14,445 bases of DNA from JAEYZS01 sp031374125 (GTDB lineage: Bacteria > Bdellovibrionota > Bdellovibrionia > Bdellovibrionales > JAEYZS01): the NCBI GenBank assembly GCA_031374125.1, contig JANMFM010000079.1, positions 1-14,445 of the forward strand, written 5' to 3'. This document shows, in pieces, positions 1 to 6,476 of the stretch. How positions within the stretch are numbered: the first letter of the stretch is position 1; the number at the start of each line of letters is the position of its first letter. Below the pieces are notes generated by a model. It did not search any database. It was not told the DNA's origin and saw only the letters and a list, made by a program, of their open reading frames with translations. The position numbers and the translations under genes were made by a program.

Positions 1-252
1 CCGAATCAATTCATCCAGCTTTACTTGAAGTGCTGCTGTATCTCTATTTTGAGTATTTTGAATGAGGAATACCATTAAGAATGTGATGATGGTTGTTCCG
101 GTGTTGATGATGAGCTGCCAAGTATCGCTGAAGCCAAAGACTGGCCCCGTCACTCCCCAAACTATAATTATAAATACAGCCAAAACAAAAGTTGCCGGCC
201 TGCCCGTAGTTCTGGAAGCCCATTTTGCAAATTTTCTGAATAGGCTTTCCAT
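1..252 (-). CDS. Low-affinity iron permease family protein, N-terminal part (cut by window edge)
   Basis: The minus strand reads openly from an ATG at 252 to the left edge, giving 84 residues that begin MESLFRKFAKWASRTTGRP. A strong Shine-Dalgarno AAGGAGA lies just upstream. I recognise the low-affinity iron permease / Fet4-like family from the pattern of an amphipathic start, a first membrane helix (about residues 21-37), the motif FGFSDTWQLIINTGTT, a second membrane helix, and then FLIQNTQNRDTAALQVKLDEL. Bacterial members are short inner-membrane proteins, and transport has rarely been tested. The gene lies 23 bases downstream of the dehydrogenase stop on the same strand, so it is probably the last known member of that transcription unit. 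A 67-residue plus-strand reading frame at 62-265 is its antisense shadow. The C-terminus is outside the window. Confidence 0.9.
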   Translation of the reverse strand, partial: MESLFRKFAKWASRTTGRPATFVLAVFIIIVWGVTGPVFGFSDTWQLIINTGTTIITFLMVFLIQNTQNRDTAALQVKLDELIR

Positions 253-275
253 ATGTTCTCCTTAGAGAAAATTGA

Positions 276-1565
276 TCAGAAGCGATCGGCTTCGAATGGT
301 TTTGGATCTACGTAAGGTTTCTCACCATAGATCAACTCACCTGCAAGCCTCGCCGATCCTGGAGCGGATTGTAAGCCCAACATTTGATGACCTGTACAAT
401 AGAACAAATTACTCCATTTTTTAGAGAAGCCGATAATTGGAACTCCATCTGGAGTGCAAGGTCTTAGGCCTCTCCATAGTTCTTCGATTTCAAATTGTGG
501 TGGAAGTTTTAAATATTCTTTTGAGCCTTTGATGATCGCATTCACTCTTCTTGTCGTGATAGCGAAATCAATCTTCACAAGCTCTAGAGTTCCTGCTAAA
601 CGCACAGAATCTTTTCTCGGAGTTACTGCAATCTTTCTTTCAATAATCATGATTGGATGTAGAGGCTTAGTTCCAGGAGTTAAACTAGTATCTTTAACAA
701 TTAAGCTATAGCCTTTTCCGCCCATGATCGGAATACTTGTGTTCAGCTTCTTGCCGATACCTTCAGACCAGCTCCCTAAAGCAAAAACAACGAGGTCAGC
801 TTCAAAAGTTCCTCTTGTGGTTAATACTTTCTTGATTTTATTTCCTTCAAATTCAAAATCATAAACTTCAGTGTTTCCTTGAGTGTATCCACCTAAGTCT
901 TCAAATTCTTTAAGGATAGTTTTTACTGTGTCTAGTGGCTCTGCGTGAGCTTCACCCGTAAAGTAAACTCCACCTTTAATCATTTCTGGTTTTAACGATG
1001 GTTCGAAATTTACAATCTCTTCTGCGGACATTTTCTTGCCCGCAATTCCACGTGTAGCCATTAGGTCTAGCTCTTCATGCGCAGCTTGAACACCCGATGG
1101 AGTTCCGCTCACCATGAGTAGACCTTTATTTTGGAAATCAAATTTCTGCGGGTTTCTGTCGTTCAACTTCGAATAAAAATTCAAACTGTCTTTTGAAATT
1201 TCTGTAAGAACGTCAATGGACTGATTCATTTTCTTGCCGTTCATGTTTTTCATAAAATGAAAAAGCCATTGGAACAAAAGCATGCTGGGTTGAGGCTTAA
1301 TATAAAGAGGACTCTCTGGATCCAGCATCCACTTCATGGATTTCCAGAACATTCCAGGTTGCGGAAGTGGCATCGCAAAGCATGGGGTAATCCACCCAGC
1401 ATTTCCGTAAGAGCAACCAAGGCCTGGATTGACTTTATCAATCAGAGTTACTTTTCTACCTTTGGATTGAAGTTCTCTAGCAACCGATACTCCAACAATA
1501 CCTGCGCCCAATACCAATACATCGACTTTTTTTGTGTCTGAATTATGCTGTGCCATGGAGTCCAT
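276..1565 (-). CDS. dadA: DadA-like FAD-dependent D-amino-acid dehydrogenase
   Basis: This 429-residue protein, close to the roughly 430 of known DadA, oxidatively deaminates D-amino acids to 2-oxo acids and usually passes electrons to the respiratory chain at the inner face of the cytoplasmic membrane. The N-terminus has a Rossmann dinucleotide motif VLGAGIVGVSVARELQ (about residues 18-33) ending at an acidic residue in TLIDK. It is followed by a DadA-like YGNAGWITPCFAMPLPQPG segment, and the C-terminus has GLRPCTPDGVPIIG and GHQMLGLQSAPGS, both typical of the family. The start is uncertain: ATG at 1565 or ATG at 1556, and neither has a clear Shine-Dalgarno. It sits 36 bases below the preceding gene, with spaced direct repeats in the gap. 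A related amino-acid oxidase is possible, and the exact substrate cannot be read from sequence. In this setting D-alanine from peptidoglycan is an attractive but inferred substrate. Confidence 0.87.
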   Translation of the reverse strand: MDSMAQHNSDTKKVDVLVLGAGIVGVSVARELQSKGRKVTLIDKVNPGLGCSYGNAGWITPCFAMPLPQPGMFWKSMKWMLDPESPLYIKPQPSMLLFQWLFHFMKNMNGKKMNQSIDVLTEISKDSLNFYSKLNDRNPQKFDFQNKGLLMVSGTPSGVQAAHEELDLMATRGIAGKKMSAEEIVNFEPSLKPEMIKGGVYFTGEAHAEPLDTVKTILKEFEDLGGYTQGNTEVYDFEFEGNKIKKVLTTRGTFEADLVVFALGSWSEGIGKKLNTSIPIMGGKGYSLIVKDTSLTPGTKPLHPIMIIERKIAVTPRKDSVRLAGTLELVKIDFAITTRRVNAIIKGSKEYLKLPPQFEIEELWRGLRPCTPDGVPIIGFSKKWSNLFYCTGHQMLGLQSAPGSARLAGELIYGEKPYVDPKPFEADRF

Positions 1566-1601
1566 TTAAAGATTATTTTTTGGACTTAGTCAATTCCTGT
1601 G

Positions 1602-2300
1602 TCAATTCCGTGTCAAAAGATTCGCGATTTCTTTTGAGCGATCTTGCACCATGGGAATCTTAGAATTTTGGCCTATTTTTACGGCATCTATAAGATGATT
1701 CAAAACATTGGAATTAGCCGTTTGAAGATCTTGGGTCTGTACGAAAGTTTTAATGCGATTTAAAGCGACAATTTGCGGATAGCTGAGCGTAACGTTATTC
1801 ACGTTGTCCATGTGCGGATCTCTTTCAGAATTTGTTACACCGCAGTTTTCAAGGCTCAAACAAGGCTCTTCAGAAAGAATATTTTTCAAAAACTCCGCAT
1901 CCTCAGGCCTCGTAAGTTCTCGACCAATCAAGAAAGCAATAGTTCCCTTGTCGTTTAGACTTTCCGCCTTAAGATCTTTATACATATCTACCAAAGCATC
2001 TTTATCTTCATTGGATAGATTTTTAAGATCCGTATCCATCCTAGGATCGTTGTCATTTTTCTCCGCTAAAATTTCTTTTAGAACAGAAATCTTTCTTAGA
2101 GTTGCAGGAGAATAACCTGATTGCGCTTGAGCAGCTGGCGCAATCTCAATTGACGTCTCTGCAGGTACGATCACTTCTTCTGCGAGAGTAACCTCATCTG
2201 TAACTTCAGATGAGGTTGTTTGACTCGAAGGCGTCTTTAAATTGTAAATAGCAACAATACAAAAGATCGCTAAAATTATCAGGACGGCTTTTTTTGTCAT
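1602..2300 (-). CDS. Signal-anchored protein of unknown function
   Basis: I do not recognise a family for this 232-residue protein. It starts MTKKAVLIILAIFCIVAIYNL, which looks like an uncleaved signal anchor or signal peptide (about residues 4-20). A Ser/Thr/Val/Glu-rich, low-complexity linker (about 24-62) follows, then a mostly helical acidic domain. One possible disulfide pair lies in EEPCLSLENCGV. The domain is therefore expected in the periplasm. The helical repeats of the last 60 residues could be HEAT-like, but that is only an impression. The gene starts 13 bases after the stop of the exported HExxH gene and ends 36 bases before dadA, so it is likely cotranscribed with both. Its stop codon lies inside a set of TTGAC direct repeats. 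Confidence 0.8.
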   Translation of the reverse strand: MTKKAVLIILAIFCIVAIYNLKTPSSQTTSSEVTDEVTLAEEVIVPAETSIEIAPAAQAQSGYSPATLRKISVLKEILAEKNDNDPRMDTDLKNLSNEDKDALVDMYKDLKAESLNDKGTIAFLIGRELTRPEDAEFLKNILSEEPCLSLENCGVTNSERDPHMDNVNNVTLSYPQIVALNRIKTFVQTQDLQTANSNVLNHLIDAVKIGQNSKIPMVQDRSKEIANLLTRN

Positions 2301-2313
2301 TCAAGTTTACTTT

Positions 2314-3009
2314 CTATAGCAAAGCAGCAGAAGTTTCGAAGTCTTTCTTCATGTCGGATTTTGCTTTAGCATCAATAACTCTTTTCATTTGGTCTTGAGC
2401 ATAAACATCAGCGTCCATTTTAACTTTCTCATTGCAGCTATCACAGAATTTAGAAATATTTTTTATCATGATTGTAGATGAACCATAAGAACCGAGTGGA
2501 GTTACGTCACATGCAGCTTCACCAGCCAATGTGGCACCTGTCCAGATCGATTTGATTTCCTTTCCATCTTCACCTAAGAATGGAGTTGGACAAGTCGCGT
2601 GGGACCAATTGCCATTTTCCGATTCTGTGTGACGAGCTTCATGATATACAACCATGAGTCTTGCAACTTGCGGGTGCTCAAACTTGATGTAGTTGTCCGT
2701 AATGAACATTTTTTTGCCTAGGAATGGGTACACACAAGCTACAGCATTACCGCCGCCACATGCATTTTTACCGATAGATTTAATTCTATCTTCGAAGAAA
2801 GACTTGTAGCTTGCGCCATCCACTTTTCCAAAGATTTTTTGATGTAGCGGAGTTTGGCTTGAACCTTGAACTGTGTTCATAAAGTTTAAATCTTGTTTCA
2901 TTTGATCTTGAATATTTGCTGGAACATTGCTGTCAAATTCAACAGCTACTGCCGATACCGAAATAAGCATTGCTAATAGAGCAATCGCATAATTTTTTGT
3001 AATTCTCAT
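2314..3009 (-). CDS. Exported HExxH-motif protein, putative zinc metallopeptidase
   Basis: This 231-residue protein has a signal peptide (residues 1 to about 22, ending SVSAVAVEF), so it should be periplasmic or secreted. The central motif VYHEARHTES gives H123-E124-x-x-H127, the zinc-binding and catalytic signature of zincin metallopeptidases. E164 in LAGEAACD is a plausible third ligand about 37 residues later, as in gluzincin-like arrangements, but this is inference. Seven or so cysteines (NACGGG, VACVY, ATCPT, AACD, FCDSC) suggest disulfides in an exported enzyme. I cannot assign a named family, and a structural, non-catalytic role remains possible. Translation starts at an ATG preceded by a run of seven G (3013-3019) three bases away. 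The gene is first in the minus-strand unit and diverges from a secreted serine protease. Confidence 0.8.
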   Translation of the reverse strand: MRITKNYAIALLAMLISVSAVAVEFDSNVPANIQDQMKQDLNFMNTVQGSSQTPLHQKIFGKVDGASYKSFFEDRIKSIGKNACGGGNAVACVYPFLGKKMFITDNYIKFEHPQVARLMVVYHEARHTESENGNWSHATCPTPFLGEDGKEIKSIWTGATLAGEAACDVTPLGSYGSSTIMIKNISKFCDSCNEKVKMDADVYAQDQMKRVIDAKAKSDMKKDFETSAALL

Positions 3010-3041
3010 TATCCCCCCCTTGGATTGTTATTCAGTGAAAA

Positions 3042-3069
3042 ATTGTATTTCCGAAAGACTGGGAGTCAA
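3042..3069 (-). promoter_or_regulatory. Sigma70-like promoter for the 3009-to-1 unit
   Basis: On the minus strand TTGACT (3069-3064) and TACAAT (3047-3042) are separated by 16 bases. Each hexamer matches the housekeeping consensus at five of six positions. Transcription would begin near 3035, leaving a short leader of about 25 bases before the ATG at 3009. Confidence 0.65.
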
Positions 3070-3117
3070 ATGTAATAATGTAATAATTACTCGATATCAC
3101 ATAATGTCGCAGTGCGA

Positions 3118-3145
3118 TTGAGAAGACTTTGAAGTGCTCTTTAAT
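3118..3145 (+). promoter_or_regulatory. Candidate promoter of the secreted serine protease
   Basis: TTGAGA (3118-3123) and TTTAAT (3140-3145) are 16 bases apart and each matches the sigma70 consensus at five of six positions. This gives a leader of about 50 bases. A perfect TTGACA at 3151-3156 is an alternative -35, but the matching -10 (GAGACT) is poor. Confidence 0.4.
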
Positions 3146-3203
3146 TCGTTTTGACAACGCTTGCCTGAAAAAAGAGACTCTCGCAATTCCAAAGGGGGGA
3201 TCA

Positions 3204-4106
3204 ATGTCATTTATTTCTATGTCTAAACTCAAATCATTAGCATTAATTTTCGTTTTCACAGCAGTCGCATCCAATGCCTTCGCATTTCCACTTCCAAGAG
3301 GAAATGAGCAGCAACTTTCAATTAGAAGCACAAAAGCATCTCAATTCTTAAATAATTTAGAGGCTCTGAAGTACAACTTCGAAGGTATCGTGAAACTTTC
3401 AAATTGTTCAGGCAGCTTGATCAGATATGAGAACTCTAAAGAAACAGACCTCGCTCTTATTCTCACAAATGGACATTGTCTAGATTTAGATCAAGGGTTC
3501 TTAGATCCAGGGCAAGTTATTTATAATCAACCAATGGAAAGATCTTTTGGTCTTTACAATGCTTCAGCAGAAATTGTTGGAAGATTGACTTCAACCCACA
3601 TCGTTTACGGAACAATGACCTCAACAGACATGTCGATTTACAGACTTAACGAAACCTATGCGGACATTAAAGCCAAGTACAACGTGAATCCTCTTGTTCT
3701 TTCTTCAAATAAAGCCAGCCCAGCTGATCCTATTGAAGTGATTTCTGGCTACTGGAAAAAAGGCTACTCTTGCTCTATCGAAAAGTTCGTTGGAACTCTT
3801 CTAGAAGATGCCTGGACATTTAAGGATTCGATCCGCTACTCAGAACCAGGTTGCGACACTATCGGTGGAACTTCTGGATCACCAATCATCAATCCAGTTA
3901 CAAGACAAGTTGTTGGCGTTAACAACACTAGCAATGAAGATGGACAAGTTTGCACCATGAACAATCCATGTGAAGTTGATGAAAATGGAAACAAAAAAGC
4001 TTATCAAGGTATTTCTTACGGACAACAAACCTACTGGGTTTACTCTTGCTTAACCGAAGCAAATGAAATCAATCTTTTAAAAGAAGGCTGCTTACTGCCT
4101 CGCTAA
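3204..4106 (+). CDS. Secreted trypsin-like (S1/V8-type) serine protease
   Basis: The protein has 300 residues when started at the ATG at 3204, which follows a run of six G (3194-3199) with four bases of spacing. An upstream in-frame start at 3129 would add 25 residues before the signal peptide and is unlikely. A signal peptide ends near residue 27 (VASNAFA). The catalytic triad can be traced: H91 in LTNGHCLDL, D142 in TSTDMSIYRL, and S224 in GGTSGSPI, which corresponds to GDSGGP of trypsin and GNSGSP of V8-like enzymes. Paired cysteines flank these sites (C69/C92, C190/C217, C250/C256, C282/C296) and suggest a disulfide-stabilised exported enzyme. Specificity is not readable. It is transcribed away from the exported HExxH protein and ends before a GC-rich hairpin cluster. 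Confidence 0.92.
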   Translation: MSFISMSKLKSLALIFVFTAVASNAFAFPLPRGNEQQLSIRSTKASQFLNNLEALKYNFEGIVKLSNCSGSLIRYENSKETDLALILTNGHCLDLDQGFLDPGQVIYNQPMERSFGLYNASAEIVGRLTSTHIVYGTMTSTDMSIYRLNETYADIKAKYNVNPLVLSSNKASPADPIEVISGYWKKGYSCSIEKFVGTLLEDAWTFKDSIRYSEPGCDTIGGTSGSPIINPVTRQVVGVNNTSNEDGQVCTMNNPCEVDENGNKKAYQGISYGQQTYWVYSCLTEANEINLLKEGCLLPR

Positions 4107-4133
4107 GAGACATTTTGAATTCGTGAAACTTTA

Positions 4134-4195
4134 CCCCGAAGGGGCCACGCCGGGATGGCGTGGGTCTCGCGAATCGTCAACCAGGAAGTGCGAGA
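4134..4195. repeat. GC-rich triple-hairpin element between convergent genes
   Basis: Three hairpins follow each other. CCCC/GGGG has a GAA loop (4134-4144). CCACGCC/GGCGTGG is a perfect 7-bp stem with loop GGGAT (4145-4163). TCTCGC/GCGAGA is a 6-bp stem with a long loop (4165-4195). The block is much richer in GC than its surroundings and lacks a T-run on either side, so it is not a classical terminator. It separates the convergent protease and TPM genes and may be a REP/BIME-like repeat or a transcript-end stabiliser. Confidence 0.6.
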
Positions 4196-4198
4196 GTC

Positions 4199-4891
4199 TC
4201 AGTCCTTAATCACCAAATGATTGTCTAATTCATCAGGATTCTTGGCTTCGCTAGGAAAATGCTGGCTTAAAATTTCTCCGCATTTGTTAATAGCACTTTT
4301 TAGTCCTTCAGCTGTTTTGTTTTCTTTAACGGACCGAATGATTATACTCACAATTTCTTGCCAAGCTTCCTTTGGAATTTTCTTAGAGATAGCTTCATCG
4401 CCCAAAACTATGGTTTGTCTCTCCATAAGAGAAATAAAAATTAAAATTCCAGTTTTGAATTCTGTTTTTGTAACATGATTCAAATAGAACTCTAACAATG
4501 CTCTCTCGCCCACTTGCACCGACATTTCCTGATCCGAAAGCAGCAATCTTTGAACCCATTTTAGACAAGTGAATTTCAATGAAACAAGATAGAACAATCC
4601 CGTCAACACAGCCAGTGCTATATAAGAACCAATTACAGCAAAAATATTTGAAAAGTAAATTTTAAATTCGTGGTCAATAAAATTAAATCCGTTAATCAGA
4701 AAAAATAAAATCAAAAACAAACTCGTCAATAAAATTGGAAGATGCCCTATAGACGATGATCTTCTTACAATTACCGGAACAATTTCGCCTGAAGCTTTGG
4801 ATTCAGCCTTTTTCACGGTCTGTGCAACACTGTCGATCTCTTGCTCTGATAAAAAATTATAAATCCATTTTGGATACTTCATATCTACCAT
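4199..4891 (-). CDS. Membrane-bound TPM-domain protein (second TPM gene of the lemA operon)
   Basis: I start this 230-residue protein at the ATG at 4891, which has an AAGGAA Shine-Dalgarno overlapping the end of the upstream gene. A longer frame to 5038 would read the upstream glycine-rich tail out of frame and is spurious; an ATG at 4882 is a second choice. The beginning KASGEIVPVIVRRSS resembles the start of TPM (YgcG/Psb32) domains. Two hydrophobic segments (about 51-70 and 80-104) follow, then the rest of the domain with FLNHVTKTEFKTGILIFISL and the characteristic ERQTIVLGDEAI. This is the usual organisation of the membrane-spanning TPM partner next to lemA and a glycine-rich TPM protein. 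TPM domains occur in phosphatase-like or assembly factors, and the role here is unknown. Spacing of 7 bases to the upstream stop indicates one operon. Confidence 0.85.
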   Translation of the reverse strand: MVDMKYPKWIYNFLSEQEIDSVAQTVKKAESKASGEIVPVIVRRSSSIGHLPILLTSLFLILFFLINGFNFIDHEFKIYFSNIFAVIGSYIALAVLTGLFYLVSLKFTCLKWVQRLLLSDQEMSVQVGERALLEFYLNHVTKTEFKTGILIFISLMERQTIVLGDEAISKKIPKEAWQEIVSIIIRSVKENKTAEGLKSAINKCGEILSQHFPSEAKNPDELDNHLVIKD

Positions 4892-4898
4892 TTTTTCC

Positions 4899-5630
4899 TT
4901 ACCATCTGCCACTTGCCCCGCCGCCACTGAAGCCGCCTCCACCACCGCCGAAACCACCGCTTCCGCCGAAACCACCACCAAAACCTCCGCCACCACCCCA
5001 ATGTGACCCGCGGAATCTTCTGCCACCAATTCTTCCACCTGTGATGAAATTTAAAAATTTAATGATGAGAATGATAATTACAAAAAATAAAAATCCAAAC
5101 CCGCCACCAATATCTCTTCCTGATAAACGATTGCGATTAAAAGCATTTTTATTAGAATGTTGGATGATCGTAGGATCTATTTTTTGCGCAATGGCAACTA
5201 CGCCTGTTATTAAACCACTAGATAAATTTGAACTGCGAATTGTAGGAACAATGATATCTTCAATGATTCTATTGGCTATGGCATCTGGGATGGTGCCCTC
5301 CAAGCCCTGACCTACCTCAATGCGCACAGCTCTATCTTCAACTGCCGCGATAAGAAGAATACCGTTATCCTTATCTTTTGATCCTAATTTCCATTGATCC
5401 GCAATTTGTATTCCAACTTGTTCAATCGTCTGGCCTTCCAGCGAAGGAATCGTAACCAAAACCAGCTGTGCCTGCCCAGAATCGTAGAGTTTGCGAATGA
5501 TCTCTGACGCAAGCTTCTCATCATCATAATTGATAACTTTAGCTTGATCCACAACAGGTCCCGTAAGACTTGGAACTTTGAAAGCAAGTGCACTGATTGA
5601 AAATAAAAAAATTAAGAAAAAAACTTTCAT
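4899..5630 (-). CDS. TPM-domain protein with glycine-rich tail (YgcG-like)
   Basis: This 243-residue protein has a signal peptide (residues 1 to about 16, FSISALA), a TPM domain (about 18-150), a membrane segment (about 178-196) and a C-terminal glycine-rich tail (about 198-243) ending GASGRW, typical of YgcG-like proteins. The domain shows the conserved start PSLTGPVVDQAKVI, then QLVLVTIPSLEGQTIEQVGI, DNGILLIAAVEDRAVRIEVGQGLEG and the ending region with IPD. It should sit on the outer face of the inner membrane with the domain in the periplasm. Its ATG overlaps the lemA stop by one base, so translation is probably coupled. The tail gives proline-rich reading frames on the opposite strand that are not genes. 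Function of the family is poorly defined; envelope maintenance is an inference from its lemA neighbour. Confidence 0.92.
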   Translation of the reverse strand: MKVFFLIFLFSISALAFKVPSLTGPVVDQAKVINYDDEKLASEIIRKLYDSGQAQLVLVTIPSLEGQTIEQVGIQIADQWKLGSKDKDNGILLIAAVEDRAVRIEVGQGLEGTIPDAIANRIIEDIIVPTIRSSNLSSGLITGVVAIAQKIDPTIIQHSNKNAFNRNRLSGRDIGGGFGFLFFVIIILIIKFLNFITGGRIGGRRFRGSHWGGGGGFGGGFGGSGGFGGGGGGFSGGGASGRW

Positions 5631-6223
5631 TACATTTTTACTTCTGGAGCTTTCTCAATTGTGGTTTTCTCTTCCGCCGTCACATCCCACTGAGGCATCT
5701 TCTCGTGATGATAAAAAAGTGCGTTTGTCCAGCTGTATGGAGGAACTGTCACAAGGTTGTTAAATTCTTTGATGGATTCTATGTATCTTTGTCTAGCAAC
5801 GGTGATTCTATTTTCAGTTCCCTCAAGTTGAGCCTGAAGATCTCTGAAATTTGCATCGGCTTTCAGCTGTGGATAATTTTCTGAAACCATCAACAAGCGA
5901 CCCAAGGCCTGAGACAACTGTCCTTGAGCTTGCTGATATTTTACTAAATCTTCAGAACTTACTTTTGAAGGATCTATTGTAACTTGAGTAGCTTTGGCTC
6001 TGGCTTCTACAACACCTTCCAAAGTTTCTTTTTCGTGTTTTGCATATCCCTTAACCACTGAAACTAGATTTGGAATAAGGTCAGCTCTTCTTTTATACTG
6101 ATTTGTAATTTCAGATAACGAAGCATCAACCGCATTTTTTTGCTGAGGAATAGATTGCACTCCACATCCAGATAAAAATGCTGTCATTAATAAACAGATA
6201 AATAAAACACTAATTTTTTTCAC
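5630..6223 (-). CDS. lemA: LemA family lipoprotein
   Basis: LemA proteins are envelope-anchored helical proteins of uncertain function. This one has 197 residues, near the usual 180-200. The GTG at 6223 is the best start, since GGAG lies seven bases upstream. A TTG at 6229 would sit only one base after the Shine-Dalgarno. The N-terminus is a lipoprotein signal with lipobox LSGC (C20). The hallmark LemA region reads NQYKRRADLIPNLVSVVKGYA, followed by HEKETLEGVVEARAKA and a long helical segment with SENYPQLKADANFRDLQAQLEGTENRI. The C-terminus NNLVTVPPYSW is close to the usual NxxxxxFP ending region. It is the first gene of a three-gene operon with two TPM genes, an arrangement seen widely in bacteria. 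Confidence 0.95.
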   Translation of the reverse strand: MKKISVLFICLLMTAFLSGCGVQSIPQQKNAVDASLSEITNQYKRRADLIPNLVSVVKGYAKHEKETLEGVVEARAKATQVTIDPSKVSSEDLVKYQQAQGQLSQALGRLLMVSENYPQLKADANFRDLQAQLEGTENRITVARQRYIESIKEFNNLVTVPPYSWTNALFYHHEKMPQWDVTAEEKTTIEKAPEVKM

Positions 6224-6243
6224 AAACAAACTCCGTTGTTAGT

Positions 6244-6263
6244 CTTAGAGCAAAAGCACTAAG
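6244..6263 (-). repeat. Hairpin in lemA leader (CTAAG / GC-TTTT-GC type)
   Basis: On the minus strand CTTAG and CTAAG arms flank an inner GC-TTTT-GC apex, with one T-T mismatch in the stem. It lies about nine bases upstream of the lemA Shine-Dalgarno. A second CTTAG arm at 6276-6281 could pair with 6259-6264 instead. A near-identical hairpin occurs at 9425-9446. Confidence 0.55.
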
Positions 6264-6282
6264 CGTTTATGCAATGCTTAGC

Positions 6283-6310
6283 ATAGTATTCAAAAAAAAT
6301 TGAAATGCAA
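6283..6310 (-). promoter_or_regulatory. Candidate lemA promoter
   Basis: Minus strand TACTAT (6288-6283) lies 16 bases below TTGCAT (6310-6305). The -10 is good (five of six), while the -35 matches at only three positions. Start of transcription would be near 6276. The call rests on position and spacing only. Confidence 0.35.
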
Positions 6311-6343
6311 CCATTTATAAAACAATATAAAGCTAAGATCGAG

Positions 6344-6358
6344 CGGTCACGATGACCG
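6344..6358. repeat. Short hairpin left of the RAYT gene
   Basis: CGGTCA and TGACCG form a perfect 6-bp stem around a CGA triloop. It has no T-run, so it is not an ordinary terminator. It lies about 120 bases upstream of the transposase-like gene and is a candidate REP-like palindrome. Confidence 0.5.
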
Positions 6359-6373
6359 ATCGAAACGGGTTTA

Positions 6374-6391
6374 AAAGGGCAGTCGCCCTTT
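6374..6391. terminator. Hairpin AAAGGGC/GCCCTTT between lemA and the RAYT gene
   Basis: A perfect 7-bp stem AAAGGGC/GCCCTTT encloses an AGTC loop. It is flanked by short A and T stretches, so it could stop transcription in either direction, although no gene ends here. Its position between divergent genes makes an insulating or REP-like role as likely as termination. Confidence 0.4.
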
Positions 6392-6440
6392 CCATTTTCA
6401 ATTAAAAAACAATAACTCATCGCATTTTCTGATAATTATC

Positions 6441-6469
6441 TTGATAAATTTCATGAGTTTTATTATATT
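6441..6469 (+). promoter_or_regulatory. Candidate RAYT promoter giving a leaderless transcript
   Basis: TTGATA (6441-6446) and TATATT (6464-6469) are 17 bases apart. Initiation about seven bases below the -10 would fall at the ATG at 6477, and no Shine-Dalgarno precedes that ATG. This fits a leaderless, weakly expressed gene but is only a consensus match. Confidence 0.35.
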
Positions 6470-6476
6470 GCCCCAT

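Noticed and set aside
62..265. 67-residue plus-strand reading frame
   Set aside because: It lies antisense to a recognisable iron permease family gene that has its own ribosome binding site.
3129..3203. Upstream start for the serine protease
   Set aside because: It would put 25 residues ahead of a normal signal peptide; the G-run Shine-Dalgarno fits the ATG at 3204.
4892..5038. N-terminal extension of the second TPM protein
   Set aside because: It is an out-of-frame reading of the upstream gene's glycine-rich coding region, and a good ribosome binding site supports the start at 4891.
4756..5310. Proline-rich plus-strand reading frame of 184 residues
   Set aside because: It is the antisense of the glycine-rich tail of the TPM protein; GGN codons read as proline-rich on the other strand.
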